A stretch of 64,000 bases of DNA from Chryseomicrobium sp. FSL W7-1435 (GTDB lineage: Bacteria > Bacillota > Bacilli > Bacillales_A > Planococcaceae), in NCBI RefSeq assembly GCF_038595005.1, contig NZ_CP151997.1:1-64000 (forward strand), given 5' to 3'. Under the pieces are notes generated by a model. The model was not told the origin of the DNA, did not search any database, and worked only from the letters and a program-made list of their open reading frames with translations. Below, piece after piece: positions 28,737 through 41,556 of the stretch. The number at the start of each line of letters is the position of its first letter. Position 1 is the first letter of the stretch. Both the position numbers and the translations under genes were made by a program.

Positions 28737-30815
28737 TTATTCACCTTTATTTTTTTTGATGATTTCCTCAGAGATCGATTTAGGAACTTCTTCATAATGA
28801 TCAAATGTCATTGAGAATGTTCCACGACCTTGAGTATTTGAACGTAATGATGTAGCGTATCCGAACATTTCAGCAAGTGGTACCATTGCACGAACTACTT
28901 GTGCGTTACCGCGAGCTTCCATACCTTCAACACGTCCACGACGAGACGTGATGTCTCCCATGATATCTCCTAGATATTCTTCTGGGATAACAACTTCTAC
29001 TTTCATTACTGGCTCAAGCAATGCTGGGTTAACTTTTGATACTGCGTTTTTAAGTGCCATTGAAGCAGCAATTTTAAACGCCATCTCATTCGAGTCAACA
29101 TCATGGTATGAACCATCAAATAATTTTGCTTTTAAATCGATGATTGGGTAACCCGCTAACATACCGTTATCTAATGAGTCACGTAGACCCGCTTCGATAG
29201 CTGGAATGTATTCACGTGGTACAACACCACCAACGATAGCATTTATGAATTCAAAGCCTTTACCCTCTTCGTTTGGAGAGAACTCGATCCAAACGTGTCC
29301 GAATTGACCACGACCACCTGATTGGCGGACGAATTTACCTTCTACTTGTGCAGTATTACGGATAGTCTCACGGTAAGATACTTGAGGAGCACCTACGTTA
29401 GCTTCAACTTTGAATTCACGACGCATACGGTCAACTAGGATATCAAGGTGAAGTTCACCCATACCAGAGATGATCGTTTGGCCAGTTTCCTGGTCCGTGT
29501 GTGCACGGAACGTTGGATCCTCGTCTTGAAGTTTCTGTAGAGCTTGACCCATTTTATCTTGGTCAGCTTTTGATTTAGGTTCAACAGATAATGAGATAAC
29601 TGGCTCTGGGAAGTCCATAGACTCAAGGATAACTAGGCTCTTTTCATCACATAGTGTATCTCCAGTTGTTGTATCTTTAAGACCAACAGCAGCAGCGATA
29701 TCTCCTGCATAAACTTTTGAAATTTCTTCACGTGAGTTAGCGTGCATTTGTAGGATACGACCTACGCGTTCGCGCTTCCCTTTTGTTGAGTTCTGAACGT
29801 AAGATCCAGAATCCAATGTACCTGAGTACACACGGAAGAATGTTAATTTACCAACATAAGGATCCGTCATAACTTTGAAAGCAAGTGCTGAGAACGGAGC
29901 TTCATCTGAAGGCTCACGAATCAACTCTTCTTCTGAGTCTGGGTCGATTCCTTTCATTGGTGCAACATCAAGTGGTGATGGCAAGTATGCGATAACCGCA
30001 TCAAGCATCATTTGAACACCCTTGTTTTTGAAAGCTGTACCACAAACAACTGGGTAGAATTCAACGTTTACAGTACCTTTACGGATACCTTCAATTAATT
30101 CTTCGTTTGTGATTTCTTCTCCACCAAGGTATTTTTCCATTAGCTCTTCGTCAAGCTCAGCTACTGCTTCGATTAACTTTTCGCGGTACTCTTCAGCTTG
30201 CGCTTTGTACTCTTCTGGAATTTCGCCTTCTTGAATGTCTGTACCAAGGTCGTTTCCGTACAACGTAGCAGTCATTGTCACAAGGTCAATGATACCAGTG
30301 AAGTCGTCTTCAGCACCAATTGGTAATTGGATCGGATGAGCGTTAGCATCTAAACGATCGTGTAATGTTTTAACAGAGTACAAGAAGTCTGCACCTGTTT
30401 TATCCATTTTGTTGATGAAAACAATACGTGGTACGCCGTAAGTTGTTGCTTGACGCCATACTGTTTCCGTTTGTGGTTCTACACCTGATTGTGCATCAAG
30501 TACAGTTACCGCACCATCAAGTACGCGCAGTGAACGTTCAACTTCAACAGTGAAATCTACGTGACCTGGTGTATCGATGATGTTTACGCGGTGTTCTTTC
30601 CATGCAGCTGTTGTTGCAGCTGATGTGATTGTAATTCCGCGCTCTTGCTCCTGCTCCATCCAGTCCATCTGTGAAGCACCTTCGTGCGTTTCACCGATTT
30701 TGTGGATACGGCCAGTGTAATAAAGGATACGCTCAGTCGTTGTTGTTTTACCAGCATCGATGTGCGCCATGATTCCGATATTACGTGTTTTCTTTAGTGA
30801 GAAATCGCGAGCCAT
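28737..30815 (-). CDS. fusA: Elongation factor G
   Basis: EF-G, 692 residues, five domains, with G1 [10 protein letters not shown]3 DTPGHVD, G4 NKMD and the C-terminal translocase domains. It drives translocation and, with RRF, ribosome recycling. str operon, between rpsG and tuf. Confidence 0.99.
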   Translation of the reverse strand: MARDFSLKKTRNIGIMAHIDAGKTTTTERILYYTGRIHKIGETHEGASQMDWMEQEQERGITITSAATTAAWKEHRVNIIDTPGHVDFTVEVERSLRVLDGAVTVLDAQSGVEPQTETVWRQATTYGVPRIVFINKMDKTGADFLYSVKTLHDRLDANAHPIQLPIGAEDDFTGIIDLVTMTATLYGNDLGTDIQEGEIPEEYKAQAEEYREKLIEAVAELDEELMEKYLGGEEITNEELIEGIRKGTVNVEFYPVVCGTAFKNKGVQMMLDAVIAYLPSPLDVAPMKGIDPDSEEELIREPSDEAPFSALAFKVMTDPYVGKLTFFRVYSGTLDSGSYVQNSTKGKRERVGRILQMHANSREEISKVYAGDIAAAVGLKDTTTGDTLCDEKSLVILESMDFPEPVISLSVEPKSKADQDKMGQALQKLQDEDPTFRAHTDQETGQTIISGMGELHLDILVDRMRREFKVEANVGAPQVSYRETIRNTAQVEGKFVRQSGGRGQFGHVWIEFSPNEEGKGFEFINAIVGGVVPREYIPAIEAGLRDSLDNGMLAGYPIIDLKAKLFDGSYHDVDSNEMAFKIAASMALKNAVSKVNPALLEPVMKVEVVIPEEYLGDIMGDITSRRGRVEGMEARGNAQVVRAMVPLAEMFGYATSLRSNTQGRGTFSMTFDHYEEVPKSISEEIIKKNKGE

Positions 30816-30866
30816 GTAAGTAGTCTCCTTCCACTTCGGATTAGCTTGTCTAGATTTATTTGAATC

Positions 30867-31337
30867 CTACCAGCGGTAGTGAGCGAATGCTTTGTTAGCT
30901 TCCGCCATTTTGTGCATATCTTCGCGCTTCTTAACTGAAGCACCTGTGTTGTTAGACGCATCTAGGATTTCATTCGCTAAACGCTCTTCCATTGTTTTCT
31001 CACCACGTAGACGAGAGTAGTTCACAAGGTAACGAAGACCTAAAGTAGAACGACGGTCAGGACGAACCTCAACTGGTACTTGGTAGTTAGCTCCACCAAC
31101 ACGGCGTGCGCGTACTTCTAGTACTGGCATTACGTTGTTAAGTGCAGCTTCGAATACTTCTAGTGGATCTTTACTTGAACGCTCTTTTACTAATTCGAAC
31201 GCTCCATAAAGAATTTTTTGAGAAGTACCTCTTTTACCATCAATCATCATTTTATTAATTAAGCGTGTTACTAGCTTTGAGTTATAAATTGGATCTGGTA
31301 ACACGTCACGTTTGGAAACAGGACCTTTACGAGGCAT
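30867..31337 (-). CDS. rpsG: 30S ribosomal protein S7
   Basis: S7, 156 residues, [22 protein letters not shown]... It nucleates assembly of the small-subunit head. ATG 31337 follows an AAAGGAGG site; the frame six codons longer is not used. Confidence 0.98.
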   Translation of the reverse strand: MPRKGPVSKRDVLPDPIYNSKLVTRLINKMMIDGKRGTSQKILYGAFELVKERSSKDPLEVFEAALNNVMPVLEVRARRVGGANYQVPVEVRPDRRSTLGLRYLVNYSRLRGEKTMEERLANEILDASNNTGASVKKREDMHKMAEANKAFAHYRW

Positions 31338-31378
31338 GTGTTTTCCTCCTTTCAAAGATTGTTACGATTTGGTTTGGA

Positions 31379-31798
31379 TTATTTTTTTTCTTTTGGACGC
31401 TTAGTACCGTAAAGTGAACGGCTTTGCATACGACCATTAACACCAGCAGTATCTAACGCACCACGAACGATGTGGTAACGTACCCCTGGTAAATCTTTTA
31501 CTCGTCCGCCACGGATAAGTACAACACTGTGCTCTTGAAGGTTGTGACCTTCACCTGGAATGTAAGCTGTTACTTCCAGTGTGTTTGTTAAACGCACACG
31601 AGCATATTTACGAAGAGCCGAGTTCGGTTTCTTCGGTGTCATCGTACCAACACGCGTACAAACTCCACGCTTTTGAGGCGAGTTTAAGTTTGTCGTTGAT
31701 TTTTTAAAGCTGTTGTAGCCTTTTCCTAGTGCTGGTGATTTTGACTTAGTGACGTTGGATTTACGAGGCTTACGGACCAATTGGTTAATTGTAGGCAT
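31379..31798 (-). CDS. rpsL: 30S ribosomal protein S12
   Basis: S12, 139 residues, with the decoding-centre loop segments [17 protein letters not shown] and [28 protein letters not shown]. Lys at the position linked to streptomycin resistance (KKPNS) is wild type. Confidence 0.98.
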   Translation of the reverse strand: MPTINQLVRKPRKSNVTKSKSPALGKGYNSFKKSTTNLNSPQKRGVCTRVGTMTPKKPNSALRKYARVRLTNTLEVTAYIPGEGHNLQEHSVVLIRGGRVKDLPGVRYHIVRGALDTAGVNGRMQSRSLYGTKRPKEKK

Positions 31799-31898
31799 CG
31801 ATTTGTCCTCCCTTCATTTCTAGTTAATTTAAGACCACACATCCAGGTGGTTCATTTTTGGGTAAAAAACAAAGGCTTTGTGAATTTCACAAAAACCG

Positions 31899-32147
31899 TT
31901 AGTCAGCAATTGCTACGACAGAAGCGTCAACCCGAAGGCCTGCCACTTTACCAAGCTTCTGCTTTGATGGAACCATAGTGACTGGAATGTCATGCTCACG
32001 AGCAATCTCCAGTACCGGTGCGACCACATGGTGATCGGCATCCATCGCCACAACAATTTCGGACAAGTGTCCTTTTCGCGCAGCTTTTACTGCTTGCTTT
32101 GTACCGATGATCGTTTTATCTGCTTGCTTCACTTTTTCATAAGACAT
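31899..32147 (-). CDS. rplGB: L7Ae-family ribosome-associated protein (L7Ae-like, YbxF)
   Basis: A K-turn binding L7Ae/L30e-family protein of 82 residues (MSYEKVKQADKTIIGTKQAV...). B. subtilis YbxF binds K-turn RNA and ribosomes, precise role unsettled. ATG 32147 lies 8 nt from GGAGG. It is separated from rpoC by a terminator and has its own promoter. Confidence 0.93.
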   Translation of the reverse strand: MSYEKVKQADKTIIGTKQAVKAARKGHLSEIVVAMDADHHVVAPVLEIAREHDIPVTMVPSKQKLGKVAGLRVDASVVAIAD

Positions 32148-32195
32148 TTTCATATCCTCCAAAGCGGTCAAGTCATGGAACTATCAACCTTAAAC

Positions 32196-32224
32196 ATATT
32201 ATCATCTCTAAAGTTTTGTGTCAA
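32196..32224 (-). promoter_or_regulatory. str operon promoter (rplGB)
   Basis: -35 TTGACA (32219-32224) and -10 TAATAT (32196-32201) with a 17-nt spacer on the minus strand, placed directly after the rpoC terminator. Confidence 0.8.
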
Positions 32225-32235
32225 CACGAAACAAG

Positions 32236-32281
32236 AAAAAAATCACGGGGACCTCTCCTTAACGGAGGGAACCCGTGACCG
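32236..32281 (-). terminator. rpoBC terminator
   Basis: A long stem (TCACGGG...CCTCC with GGAGG...CCCGTGA, about 32244-32279) followed by seven U residues on the minus strand. It ends the rpoB-rpoC transcript just before the str promoter. Confidence 0.85.
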
Positions 32282-32293
32282 TTTCATTGGAAC

Positions 32294-35200
32294 TTATTCA
32301 GCGCCAACTGGTTCTAAATCTTCTTCAAGCTCATCTTTTGCTAAGCGCAATTGACGGTAACGTTGCATACCTGTACCCGCTGGGACAAGCTTCCCGATAA
32401 TAACGTTCTCTTTAAGACCAAGTAACTCGTCACGTTTTCCTTTAATTGCTGCATCAGTAAGGACACGAGTTGTCTCCTGGAATGAAGCGGCAGATAAGAA
32501 GGATTCTGTTTCAAGTGATGCTTTTGTGATCCCTAGAATAACTGGTCGGCAAGTAGCCGGTAGTTTTCCTTCAAGAACTGCGTCACGGTTAGCTTCAGCG
32601 AATTGATGTACATCCAGAAGTGATCCTGGTAGTAATTCAGTTTCGCCTGCCTCGATTACGCGCACTTTACGAAGCATCTGGCGAACCATTACCTCGATGT
32701 GCTTGTCACCGATTTCTACCCCTTGCATACGGTAAACTTTTTGAACTTCTTTCAGCAAGTACAACTGAACTGTGTTGACATCTTTGACGCGAAGAAGTTC
32801 TTTCGGATCGATTGAACCTTCTGTCATAACTTGGCCACGTTCAACTGTGTCGCCTTCTGAAACTTTCAAACGAGCATTGTATGGTGCCAAGTATTTACGT
32901 GTTTCCACGTTACCTTGAACTGTAATTTCTTTTTGACCTTCACGAATTTCTTCAATGTTTTCAATCGTACCGTTAAGTTCTGAGATGACCGCTTGTCCTT
33001 TAGGATTACGGGCTTCAAAGATCTCTTGGATACGTGGAAGACCTTGAGTAATATCGTCTCCAGCAACCCCACCTGTGTGGAATGTACGCATTGTTAACTG
33101 AGTACCTGGTTCTCCAATTGACTGGGCAGCAATGATACCAACTGCTTCTCCCACTTCAACTGTATCGCCTGTTGCAAGGTTAAGACCATAACATTTCTTA
33201 CATACACCATGTTTTGTGTTACATGTGAAAGCAGAGCGGATCGTAAGCTTGTTAAGACCTGCATCTAAGATTTCACGAGCGCTATCTGTTGTAATCAGAC
33301 CGTCTTTTTCTAAGATGACTGCTCCCGTTTCAGGGTGGTAAACTGTCTTCTTCGTGTGACGACCAACGATACGTTCGCTGAAGTCTTCGATGACCTCTGT
33401 ACCTTCCATAAGTGAACCAATTTCAAGACCGCGGTCAGTGCCACAATCTTCTTCACGAACGATGACATCTTGCGCTACGTCAACTAGACGACGCGTCAAG
33501 TAACCTGAGTCAGCTGTTTTCAGGGCTGTATCGGCAAGACCTTTACGAGCACCGTGAGTGGAGATGAAGTATTCAAGTACTGTTAGACCTTCACGGAATG
33601 AAGATTTAATCGGTAACTCGATAATACGACCAGCCGGATTGGCCATCAGACCTCGCATACCTGCAAGCTGCGTGAAGTTGGACGCGTTACCACGTGCTCC
33701 AGAGTCTTGCATCATGAAGATTGGGTTTAAGTGATCAAGAGATTGCATTAGTTTATCTTGCATAACTTCTTTTGCTTTACTCCACTGGCTGATGACACTT
33801 GCATAACGCTCATCTTCCGTGATGAGACCACGACGGAATTGTTTCGTTACTTTGTCCACCTTGCTTTGTGCTTCCTCTAGGATTTCTCCTTTGTCTGGAA
33901 GTACCACGATATCTGAGATACCGATTGTGATACCAGCACGTGTCGAGTATTTAAAGCCTAATGCTTTCATGCGATCCAACATTTTTGATGTTTCTGTAAT
34001 GTGGAATTGCTTGAACACTTCAGCAATGATGTTTCCAAGAATTTTCTTCTTGAACGGAGAAACAGCTTCCATGTCTTCGAGATGTTTTTTAACATCTGTA
34101 TTCGTTGGCACGAAGTATTTCGCCGGTGTTTCTACTTGTAGGTTGAAATCAGTTGGTTCGTTGATGTATGGGAATTCTATTGGAAGAATCTCATTGAAAA
34201 TCACTTTACCTACTGTCGTTAATAACAACATTTTGTTTTGCTCTTCTGTAAACGTTTGGTTGTTTAAAGAAGCAGCAGCGATTGCGATACGTGAATGTAA
34301 ATGAACATGACCATTCGTGTACGCAAGTAAAACTTCATCTGGTCCGTAGAAGATAGAACCTTCACCTGTTGCACCTTGACGCTCAAGTGTTAAGTAGTAG
34401 TTTCCTAATACCATATCCTGAGATGGTGTAACGACTGGTTTTCCGTCTTTCGGGTTCAAGATGTTTTGAGCAGCTAGCATCAAGAGACGCGCTTCTGCTT
34501 GTGCTTCAGCCGATAATGGAACGTGAACCGCCATTTGGTCACCATCGAAATCGGCGTTATACGCTGTACATACGAGTGGGTGTAGACGGATGGCACGGCC
34601 TTCAACAAGTGTTGGCTCAAATGCCTGGATTCCTAAACGGTGAAGAGTTGGTGCTCGGTTAAGGAGTACCGGATGCTCACGAATAACGTCTTCAAGTACA
34701 TCCCATACTTCAGAATGCAGACGCTCGATTTTGCGTTTTGCTGATTTAATATTATGAGCTAGACCACGCTCTACCAATTCTTTCATAACGAAAGGTTTGA
34801 ATAGTTCGATAGCCATCTCTTTTGGAAGACCACATTGGTACATTTTTAAGTTAGGACCTACAACGATAACCGAACGACCTGAATAGTCAACTCGCTTACC
34901 AAGTAAGTTTTGACGGAAACGTCCTTGCTTCCCTTTCAGCATATGAGACAACGATTTCAATGGACGGTTACCTGGTCCAGTAACTGGACGGCCACGACGA
35001 CCATTATCAATCAAAGCATCAACAGCTTCTTGAAGCATGCGCTTCTCATTTTGAACGATGATGCTTGGAGCACCAAGGTCAAGAAGACGCTTTAGACGAT
35101 TATTCCGGTTGATAACCCGGCGGTACAAGTCATTTAAATCAGATGTTGCGAAACGGCCACCATCTAATTGCACCATTGGACGTAATTCTGGTGGGATAAC

Positions 35201-35896
35201 AGGAAGAACATCTAGGATCATCCAGTCTGGTTTGTTACCAGAGTTACGGAATGATTCGATTACTTCAAGGCGTTTGATCGCACGTGTGCGACGTTGACCT
35301 TGAGCAGTCTTCAATTCTTCTTTTAGTGTATCCGTTTCTTTTTCAAGATCGATTTCTTCTAACAAGCGCTTGATAGCTTCTGCACCCATCGCTGCGTAGA
35401 ATTTCGTTCCGAACTTTTCACGGTATGCACGGTATTCTTTTTCAGAAAGAAGTTGTTTTCTCTCAAGCGGTGTATTCGCAGGGTCTACTACTACGTATGA
35501 AGCGAAGTAGATGACTTCTTCAAGAGAACGTGGTGACATATCTAACAATAAGCCCATACGGCTTGGAATTCCTTTAAAGTACCAAATATGAGAAACAGGA
35601 GCAGCTAGCTCGATGTGACCCATGCGCTCACGACGTACTTTTGCACGTGTGACTTCTACGCCACAGCGGTCACAGACGACGCCTTTATAACGGACGCGTT
35701 TGTATTTCCCACAGTGACACTCCCAGTCCTTTGTAGGACCGAAAATACGTTCACAGAATAACCCATCTTTCTCAGGTTTCAATGTACGGTAGTTGATTGT
35801 TTCTGGTTTTTTAACTTCTCCATAAGACCATGAACGAATCTTATCGGGTGAAGCTAATCCAATTTTCATATATTCGAAGTTATTAACGTCTATCAA
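32294..35896 (-). CDS. rpoC: RNA polymerase beta-prime subunit
   Basis: RpoC, 1200 residues. The N-terminal zinc finger [20 protein letters not shown] is near residue 60, the catalytic magnesium loop [12 protein letters not shown] near 450, and a second zinc site [13 protein letters not shown] near 880. The start is TTG at 35896 after GGGAGG. It follows rpoB by 99 nt. Full length. Confidence 0.99.
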   Translation of the reverse strand: MIDVNNFEYMKIGLASPDKIRSWSYGEVKKPETINYRTLKPEKDGLFCERIFGPTKDWECHCGKYKRVRYKGVVCDRCGVEVTRAKVRRERMGHIELAAPVSHIWYFKGIPSRMGLLLDMSPRSLEEVIYFASYVVVDPANTPLERKQLLSEKEYRAYREKFGTKFYAAMGAEAIKRLLEEIDLEKETDTLKEELKTAQGQRRTRAIKRLEVIESFRNSGNKPDWMILDVLPVIPPELRPMVQLDGGRFATSDLNDLYRRVINRNNRLKRLLDLGAPSIIVQNEKRMLQEAVDALIDNGRRGRPVTGPGNRPLKSLSHMLKGKQGRFRQNLLGKRVDYSGRSVIVVGPNLKMYQCGLPKEMAIELFKPFVMKELVERGLAHNIKSAKRKIERLHSEVWDVLEDVIREHPVLLNRAPTLHRLGIQAFEPTLVEGRAIRLHPLVCTAYNADFDGDQMAVHVPLSAEAQAEARLLMLAAQNILNPKDGKPVVTPSQDMVLGNYYLTLERQGATGEGSIFYGPDEVLLAYTNGHVHLHSRIAIAAASLNNQTFTEEQNKMLLLTTVGKVIFNEILPIEFPYINEPTDFNLQVETPAKYFVPTNTDVKKHLEDMEAVSPFKKKILGNIIAEVFKQFHITETSKMLDRMKALGFKYSTRAGITIGISDIVVLPDKGEILEEAQSKVDKVTKQFRRGLITEDERYASVISQWSKAKEVMQDKLMQSLDHLNPIFMMQDSGARGNASNFTQLAGMRGLMANPAGRIIELPIKSSFREGLTVLEYFISTHGARKGLADTALKTADSGYLTRRLVDVAQDVIVREEDCGTDRGLEIGSLMEGTEVIEDFSERIVGRHTKKTVYHPETGAVILEKDGLITTDSAREILDAGLNKLTIRSAFTCNTKHGVCKKCYGLNLATGDTVEVGEAVGIIAAQSIGEPGTQLTMRTFHTGGVAGDDITQGLPRIQEIFEARNPKGQAVISELNGTIENIEEIREGQKEITVQGNVETRKYLAPYNARLKVSEGDTVERGQVMTEGSIDPKELLRVKDVNTVQLYLLKEVQKVYRMQGVEIGDKHIEVMVRQMLRKVRVIEAGETELLPGSLLDVHQFAEANRDAVLEGKLPATCRPVILGITKASLETESFLSAASFQETTRVLTDAAIKGKRDELLGLKENVIIGKLVPAGTGMQRYRQLRLAKDELEEDLEPVGAE

Positions 35897-35995
35897 GGAG
35901 CCTACCTCCCTCTAGTGTTGTCTTTAAAAAGACTTCAAGCAGCTCTGCTTTAAGATAGGCGAGAAGGACGAGCCTTCCCGCTGTATAGCATGTAA

Positions 35996-38900
35996 TTATT
36001 CAACCGTCCCGGCAGTTTCTTCTACCACTGGTGGTAAAATGCCTAGTGATTCTGCTGATGGTAGATCCTCGTCATCTTCAAGATCGCGAAGTTCTACTTC
36101 TTCATCATTGATTGTCATCATTTTGACGTCCATACCTAACGATTGAAGCTCTTTAATTAATACTTTGAATGATTCAGGAACACCTGGTTCTGGAACGCTT
36201 TCACCTTTGACAATTGCTTCATATGTTTTCACACGGCCCACAACGTCATCGGATTTAACTGTCAAGATTTCTTGAAGTGTATAAGCAGCACCATAAGCTT
36301 CAAGTGCCCAAACCTCCATCTCCCCGAAACGCTGTCCACCAAACTGGGCTTTACCGCCAAGTGGTTGTTGCGTAACAAGTGAGTAAGGTCCTGTAGAACG
36401 TGCGTGAAGTTTGTCATCAACCATGTGCGCAAGTTTGATCATGTACATGATTCCAACAGAGACGCGGTTATCAAATGGTTCACCTGAGCGACCATCGTAA
36501 AGGACAGTTTTCCCATCACGATTCATGCCCGATTCTTCCATTGTTTCCCACACATCTTCTTCATTCGCGCCATCAAATACAGGAGATGCCATGTGAACAC
36601 CTAACGTACGAGCAGCCATACCTAAGTGCAATTCTAGCACCTGACCGATGTTCATACGAGATGGTACACCCAGTGGGTTCAACATGATATCAACTGGCGT
36701 TCCGTCTGGAAGGAAAGGCATATCTTCTTCCGGCAAGATGCGGGAGATTACCCCTTTATTTCCGTGACGTCCAGCCATTTTATCCCCTACAGAGATTTTA
36801 CGTTTTTGTACGATATACGCACGAACTAGTTGGTTAACTCCTGGTGGAAGCTCGTCGCCGTCTTCACGGTTAAAGACTTTCACATCAAGAATGATCCCGC
36901 CAGCGCCGTGTGGTACACGTAGAGACGTGTCACGTACTTCACGAGCTTTTTCACCAAAGATGGCGTGTAATAGGCGCTCTTCAGCTGTTAATTCAGTAAC
37001 CCCTTTAGGTGTTACTTTCCCAACAAGAATGTCGCCATCGCGTACTTCAGCACCGATACGGATAATACCGCGATCGTCTAAGTTACGAAGTGCTTCTTCT
37101 CCGACGTTTGGAATATCACGAGTGATTTCCTCTGGCCCAAGTTTCGTATCACGAGACTCTGATTCATATTCTTCAATATGCACAGATGTGTAAACGTCAT
37201 CTTTCACAAGGCGTTCACTCATGATAACAGCATCCTCATAGTTGTAACCATCCCATGTCATGAAGGCAACAAGCACGTTACGACCAAGCGCAAGCTCTCC
37301 TGCTTCCATTGATGGGCCATCTGCTAGGATGTCTTTTGTATTGACAACATCCCCAACACGAACGATCGGGCGTTGGTTGTAGCTTGTCCCTTGGTTCGAG
37401 CGGATGAATTTTTGAAGCTTGTATATTGTTAAATCGCCTTTTACTTCTTTGCCATCGACTTCTTCGATGCGGCGAACGCGAATTTCTTTTGCTTCGACGT
37501 GCTCCACAATACCGTGGTATTTAGCAACAACTGCAGCACCTGAATCACGAGCATTGACGTGCTCCATACCTGTTCCGACATACGGCGCTTCTGGGTTTAA
37601 TAGAGGCACAGCTTGACGTTGCATGTTCGCTCCCATAAGGGCACGGTTGGAGTCATCATTCTCTAAGAATGGGATACATGCTGTCGCAGCAGAGACTACT
37701 TGCTTCGGAGATACGTCCATGTAGTCGATTTGTTCGCGGCGGAATACCGTGTTATCTCCACGGAAACGACCTACGACCTCTTCGTTTTCAAAGCTTCCAT
37801 CTTCCATAAGGATAGAGTTAGCTTGTGCAACTACATAGTTGTCTTCTTCGTCAGCTGTTAAATAGTCAATGCGGCTTGTCACTTGACCCGTTTCTGGATC
37901 GACACGACGATAAGGTGTTTCAATGAAACCAAATTTATTGACCTTTGCAAAACTTGAAAGGGAGTTGATCAAACCAATGTTTGGTCCCTCTGGCGTTTCA
38001 ATCGGACACATACGACCATAGTGAGAGTAGTGAACGTCACGTACTTCAAATCCTGCACGCTCACGTGTTAAACCACCAGGTCCAAGCGCTGATAGACGAC
38101 GTTTGTGCGTCAACTCTGCAAGTGGGTTTGTTTGGTCCATGAACTGAGATAACTGAGAGCTACCAAAGAACTCTTTAATAGATGCGATAACTGGGCGAAT
38201 ATTGATCAGCTGTTGCGGCACGATAGATTGTGTGTCATTGATTGACATACGCTCACGTACAACACGCTCCATACGAGATAACCCGATACGGAACTGGTTC
38301 TGAAGCAATTCTCCAACTGAACGCAGACGACGATTCCCAAGGTGATCGATATCATCTGTGTTTCCTACGTTGTATAAAAGGTTAAAGAAGTAACTGATAG
38401 AAGAAATAATATCGGCTGGCGTGATATTTTTGATTGCTTCTTCTACATAAGCATTACTGATAACGTTGATTTCTTTCTGATTCTCATCATTTGGTGCATA
38501 GATTTTCACAGATTGAATCACGATATCATCTTCAAGTACTCCACCTACTTGTGAAAGTGTTTTAAAACCAATGCCACTTTCTAGGTTAGGAATTAAGCGG
38601 TCCAATACGCGACGGTCGATCATTGTGCCTTCTTCTACAAGAATTTCTCCTGTTTCAGGGTCTACAAGTGTTTCAGCGATCGTTTGGTTGAACAGACGGT
38701 TCTTGATATGAAGCTTTTTATTCATTTTATAGCGACCTACATTCGCTAAATCGTAACGTTTTGCATCAAAGAAACGAGAGTACAGAAGGCTCTTCGCGCT
38801 ATCTACTGTTGGCGGCTCGCCTGGACGTAGACGCTCATAGATTTCAAGGAGTGCTTTGTCTGTTGTTTCTGTGTTATCTTTTTCAAGCGTGTTACGCAAG

Positions 38901-39547
38901 TATTCGTTGTCACCAAGAAGATCAATGATTTCTTGGTCCGTTCCGAAACCGATAGCGCGTAGCAACACAGTAACCGGTAATTTACGTGTACGATCGATAC
39001 GAACATAAACAACGTCTTTTGCATCGATTTCATACTCGAGCCATGCACCACGGTTTGGAATCACTGTAGCGCCGAAGCCTTTTTTACCGTTTTTATCTGT
39101 TTTATCGTGGAAATATACACTTGGGGAACGAACTAACTGAGAAACGATAACACGTTCAGCACCATTAATAACAAATGTGCCCGTCTCTGTCATAAGTGGG
39201 AAGTCACCCATAAATACATCTTGTTCTTTCACTTCGTCCGTCTCTCTGTTGTGAAGACGTACTTTCACACGAAGTGGCGCTGCATAAGTTGCATCACGCT
39301 CTTTTGATTCGTCTACTGAGTACTTAGGTTCACCAAGCTTGTAGTCGACGAATTCAAGGGATAAATTCCCTGTAAAGTCTTCGATTGGAGAAATATCTTT
39401 AAACATTTCACGCAATCCTTCTTCTAAAAACCACTCATAAGATGCTGTCTGAATCTCAATCAGATTCGGTAAATCTAGCACCTCACTAATACGCGCAAAA
39501 CTTCTACGCTGGCGGTGTTGTCCGTACTGAACTAGTTGACCTGTCAA
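35996..39547 (-). CDS. rpoB: RNA polymerase beta subunit
   Basis: RpoB, 1183 residues. The rifampicin region reads [31 protein letters not shown] and is wild type. A TTG at 39547 gives the family start ([16 protein letters not shown]) 8 nt after GAGGGG; a GTG three codons earlier overlaps that site. Ends with an acidic tail. Confidence 0.98.
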   Translation of the reverse strand: MTGQLVQYGQHRQRRSFARISEVLDLPNLIEIQTASYEWFLEEGLREMFKDISPIEDFTGNLSLEFVDYKLGEPKYSVDESKERDATYAAPLRVKVRLHNRETDEVKEQDVFMGDFPLMTETGTFVINGAERVIVSQLVRSPSVYFHDKTDKNGKKGFGATVIPNRGAWLEYEIDAKDVVYVRIDRTRKLPVTVLLRAIGFGTDQEIIDLLGDNEYLRNTLEKDNTETTDKALLEIYERLRPGEPPTVDSAKSLLYSRFFDAKRYDLANVGRYKMNKKLHIKNRLFNQTIAETLVDPETGEILVEEGTMIDRRVLDRLIPNLESGIGFKTLSQVGGVLEDDIVIQSVKIYAPNDENQKEINVISNAYVEEAIKNITPADIISSISYFFNLLYNVGNTDDIDHLGNRRLRSVGELLQNQFRIGLSRMERVVRERMSINDTQSIVPQQLINIRPVIASIKEFFGSSQLSQFMDQTNPLAELTHKRRLSALGPGGLTRERAGFEVRDVHYSHYGRMCPIETPEGPNIGLINSLSSFAKVNKFGFIETPYRRVDPETGQVTSRIDYLTADEEDNYVVAQANSILMEDGSFENEEVVGRFRGDNTVFRREQIDYMDVSPKQVVSAATACIPFLENDDSNRALMGANMQRQAVPLLNPEAPYVGTGMEHVNARDSGAAVVAKYHGIVEHVEAKEIRVRRIEEVDGKEVKGDLTIYKLQKFIRSNQGTSYNQRPIVRVGDVVNTKDILADGPSMEAGELALGRNVLVAFMTWDGYNYEDAVIMSERLVKDDVYTSVHIEEYESESRDTKLGPEEITRDIPNVGEEALRNLDDRGIIRIGAEVRDGDILVGKVTPKGVTELTAEERLLHAIFGEKAREVRDTSLRVPHGAGGIILDVKVFNREDGDELPPGVNQLVRAYIVQKRKISVGDKMAGRHGNKGVISRILPEEDMPFLPDGTPVDIMLNPLGVPSRMNIGQVLELHLGMAARTLGVHMASPVFDGANEEDVWETMEESGMNRDGKTVLYDGRSGEPFDNRVSVGIMYMIKLAHMVDDKLHARSTGPYSLVTQQPLGGKAQFGGQRFGEMEVWALEAYGAAYTLQEILTVKSDDVVGRVKTYEAIVKGESVPEPGVPESFKVLIKELQSLGMDVKMMTINDEEVELRDLEDDEDLPSAESLGILPPVVEETAGTVE

Positions 39548-39713
39548 CTTATTCACCCCTCAAGAAACAATTTTCTTTCTTCGCTTGCAATGCAGCGGTG
39601 TAGACAAAAAGAAAACGAGTTCTAAGTTAGAGCTCATTTTCGATTCCATAAAAGATTGATGGAGCGTGCTTTAAAAATGGGCATACTCCTACAAAATAAT
39701 ATTTTTGCATTTT

Positions 39714-39740
39714 ATTATAATATCACAGCCGATTTGTCAA
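39714..39740 (-). promoter_or_regulatory. Possible rpoB promoter
   Basis: -35 TTGACA (39735-39740) at the end of the methyltransferase gene and -10 TATAAT (39714-39719). The spacer is only 15 nt, so strength is doubtful. The transcript would have a leader of about 160 nt. Confidence 0.4.
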
Positions 39741-39741
39741 G

Positions 39742-40341
39742 TCAATATTTCTTGGCCTTTAAAATCCAATATCCCTTGACTTTTTCTGCGACTTCCACTT
39801 CATTAAAGTGCTGCTCTAAAAAATCTTTAGTAGACGGCGCACCTTGTTTCTTTTGGATGACGACCCATAATTCGCCGCCACTTGCTAGTCTTTCATGAGC
39901 TTCTACGTAAAAACGAAAAATCGTTTCTTTCCCTGCACGAATTGGAGGATTGGTAATAACTGCAGCTAATTCTGTCGGTACTTTTTCCATTCCGTCACTC
40001 ACATCAATCCGCACATTTTGTACCCCGTTGCGATCTGCATTTTTTTGCGCAAGCTCAACAGCTCGTTCATTGACATCGACCAGATGGACAACTCGGTCCG
40101 GGAATGATTTTGCTAGAGTTATGCCGATTGGACCGTAGCCACAACCCACGTCTGCAAAGTTTCCTTCGATCTGCGGTGCCTGAAATGCCTCCATGAGAAC
40201 ACGGGAGCCAAAATCTACTCCACTTTTGCTGAAAACTCCCCGGTCTGTTTCCAATGTGAACTTCTGTCCACGGCCGGTATGTTGGATCACAGATGGATTA
40301 CTTTCGACGTCTGGACGATTCGAATAATAGTGGTTGCTCAT
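39742..40341 (-). CDS. Class I SAM-dependent methyltransferase (RsmC-like, YbxB)
   Basis: Methyltransferase of 199 residues. SAM motif I VGCGYGPIG lies near residue 64 and the catalytic-loop motif NPPIRAGK near 130, matching the RsmC/RlmG C-terminal domain that methylates guanine N2 in rRNA. As in B. subtilis ybxB it is a single-domain form between rplL and rpoB; the rRNA target is not proven. Confidence 0.92.
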   Translation of the reverse strand: MSNHYYSNRPDVESNPSVIQHTGRGQKFTLETDRGVFSKSGVDFGSRVLMEAFQAPQIEGNFADVGCGYGPIGITLAKSFPDRVVHLVDVNERAVELAQKNADRNGVQNVRIDVSDGMEKVPTELAAVITNPPIRAGKETIFRFYVEAHERLASGGELWVVIQKKQGAPSTKDFLEQHFNEVEVAEKVKGYWILKAKKY

Positions 40342-40375
40342 GACATTCCCCTCCTTCGCAAAACGTAAAAAGAAG

Positions 40376-40406
40376 AAAAGCCCGTCACCAATATGACGGG
40401 CTTTTC
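40376..40406. terminator. rplJL terminator
   Basis: A perfect 12-bp stem (AAAAGCCCGTCA with TGACGGGCTTTT, about 40377-40388 with 40395-40406) and 6-nt loop, with U-run, about 20 nt after the rplL stop. Part of the traffic must read through to the methyltransferase gene or start anew. Confidence 0.85.
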
Positions 40407-40424
40407 ACTGTAAGAAGTAAGAAA

Positions 40425-40784
40425 TTACTTAACTTCTACGTTAGCGCCTACTTCTTCAAGTTGAGCTTTAAGTGCTTCAGCATCTTCTTTAGATACGCCT
40501 TCTTTAACTGCTTTAGGTGCGTTATCTACTACTTCTTTAGCTTCTTTCAAGCCAAGACCAGTGATTTCACGTACTACTTTGATTACTTTGATTTTTTGAT
40601 CGCCAGCAGAAGCTAGGATTACATCAAATTCAGTTTGCTCTTCAGCAGCAACAGCGCCACCAGCAGCAGCAGCTACAGGAGCAGCAGCAGTAACACCAAA
40701 TTCTTCTTCGATTGCTTTTACTAGGTCGTTAAGTTCAAGAACTGTCATTTCTTTGATTGCTTCTAAGATTTGCTCGTTTTTCAT
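40425..40784 (-). CDS. rplL: 50S ribosomal protein L7/L12
   Basis: L7/L12, 119 residues, with the N-terminal dimerisation part, an alanine-rich hinge (about 35-48) and the factor-binding C-terminal domain ([22 protein letters not shown]). It forms the ribosomal stalk with L10. Confidence 0.98.
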   Translation of the reverse strand: MKNEQILEAIKEMTVLELNDLVKAIEEEFGVTAAAPVAAAAGGAVAAEEQTEFDVILASAGDQKIKVIKVVREITGLGLKEAKEVVDNAPKAVKEGVSKEDAEALKAQLEEVGANVEVK

Positions 40785-40834
40785 TTTAATTTCCTCCTAT
40801 TTGGATATAAGTTTATGAAGCTACGAGGCTGCTA

Positions 40835-41335
40835 TTAAGCGCCTTGCTCTTCTTTTTGATCTGCAACAGCTTTTGTAACAACTGCGAAGTTGCGCATTGG
40901 CGCTTGAAGTACAGAAAGTAGCATAGAAAGTAGGCCATCGCGTGATGGTAGTTCTGCAAGAGCTTTAACGTCTGCTGCAGATGCAACCGTACCTTCGATA
41001 ACACCAGCTTTAATTTCAAGTGCTTCGTTCGTTTTCGCGAAATCGTTGATGATTTTCGCAGGAGCTACTACATCTTCAGTTGAAAATGCAACAGCGTTAG
41101 GACCTGTTAAGTGTTCGTTTAGAGCTTCGAATCCAACTGATTCAGTTGCACGACGAGTTAAAGAGTTTTTGAAGACTTTGAACTCAACGCCAGCCTCACG
41201 AAGTTGTTTACGAAGTTCTGTTAATTGCGCAACGTTCAAACCGCGGTAGTCAACTACTACTACTGAAGCAGCAGATTGGAACTTCTCAGCGATTTCTTGA
41301 ACTTGCACCTTTTTTGTTTCGATTGCTTTGTTCAT
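40835..41335 (-). CDS. rplJ: 50S ribosomal protein L10
   Basis: L10, 166 residues, base of the stalk carrying L7/L12 dimers. ATG 41335 ([19 protein letters not shown]) follows CAGGAGGTG; nine upstream codons in frame are leader. Preceded by an L10-type leader. Confidence 0.97.
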   Translation of the reverse strand: MNKAIETKKVQVQEIAEKFQSAASVVVVDYRGLNVAQLTELRKQLREAGVEFKVFKNSLTRRATESVGFEALNEHLTGPNAVAFSTEDVVAPAKIINDFAKTNEALEIKAGVIEGTVASAADVKALAELPSRDGLLSMLLSVLQAPMRNFAVVTKAVADQKEEQGA

Positions 41336-41374
41336 AGTGGCACCTCCTGTTAGATTTGCCATTTATACCGACAA

Positions 41375-41553
41375 AAGAAAAGCCTCCGGTCTCGAAAGAC
41401 ACAGAGGCAGTAAAAGTCATCATCAAGTAAGAATCTGAATTTTGCTTGTCCTCGGCAGGAACATTAAGCGCGTAAAGCACACCTGCTGTCTTCGGTACAA
41501 ATGATTAAGTTACAACAAGAGACATCTTATCAGATGCCTCTTTGCGTTGTCAA
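41375..41553 (-). promoter_or_regulatory. rplJ promoter and L10 leader with attenuator
   Basis: -35 TTGACA (41548-41553) and -10 TAAGAT (41524-41529), spacer 18 nt, lie right after the rplA stop. The transcript has a leader of about 180 nt containing a terminator-like hairpin (GCCTC 41382-41386 with GAGGC 41404-41408, inner GTCT/AGAC) followed by a U-rich run. Position and shape fit the L10 leader of Firmicutes, where L10(L12)4 binding controls read-through. Confidence 0.75.
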
Positions 41554-41556
41554 CAT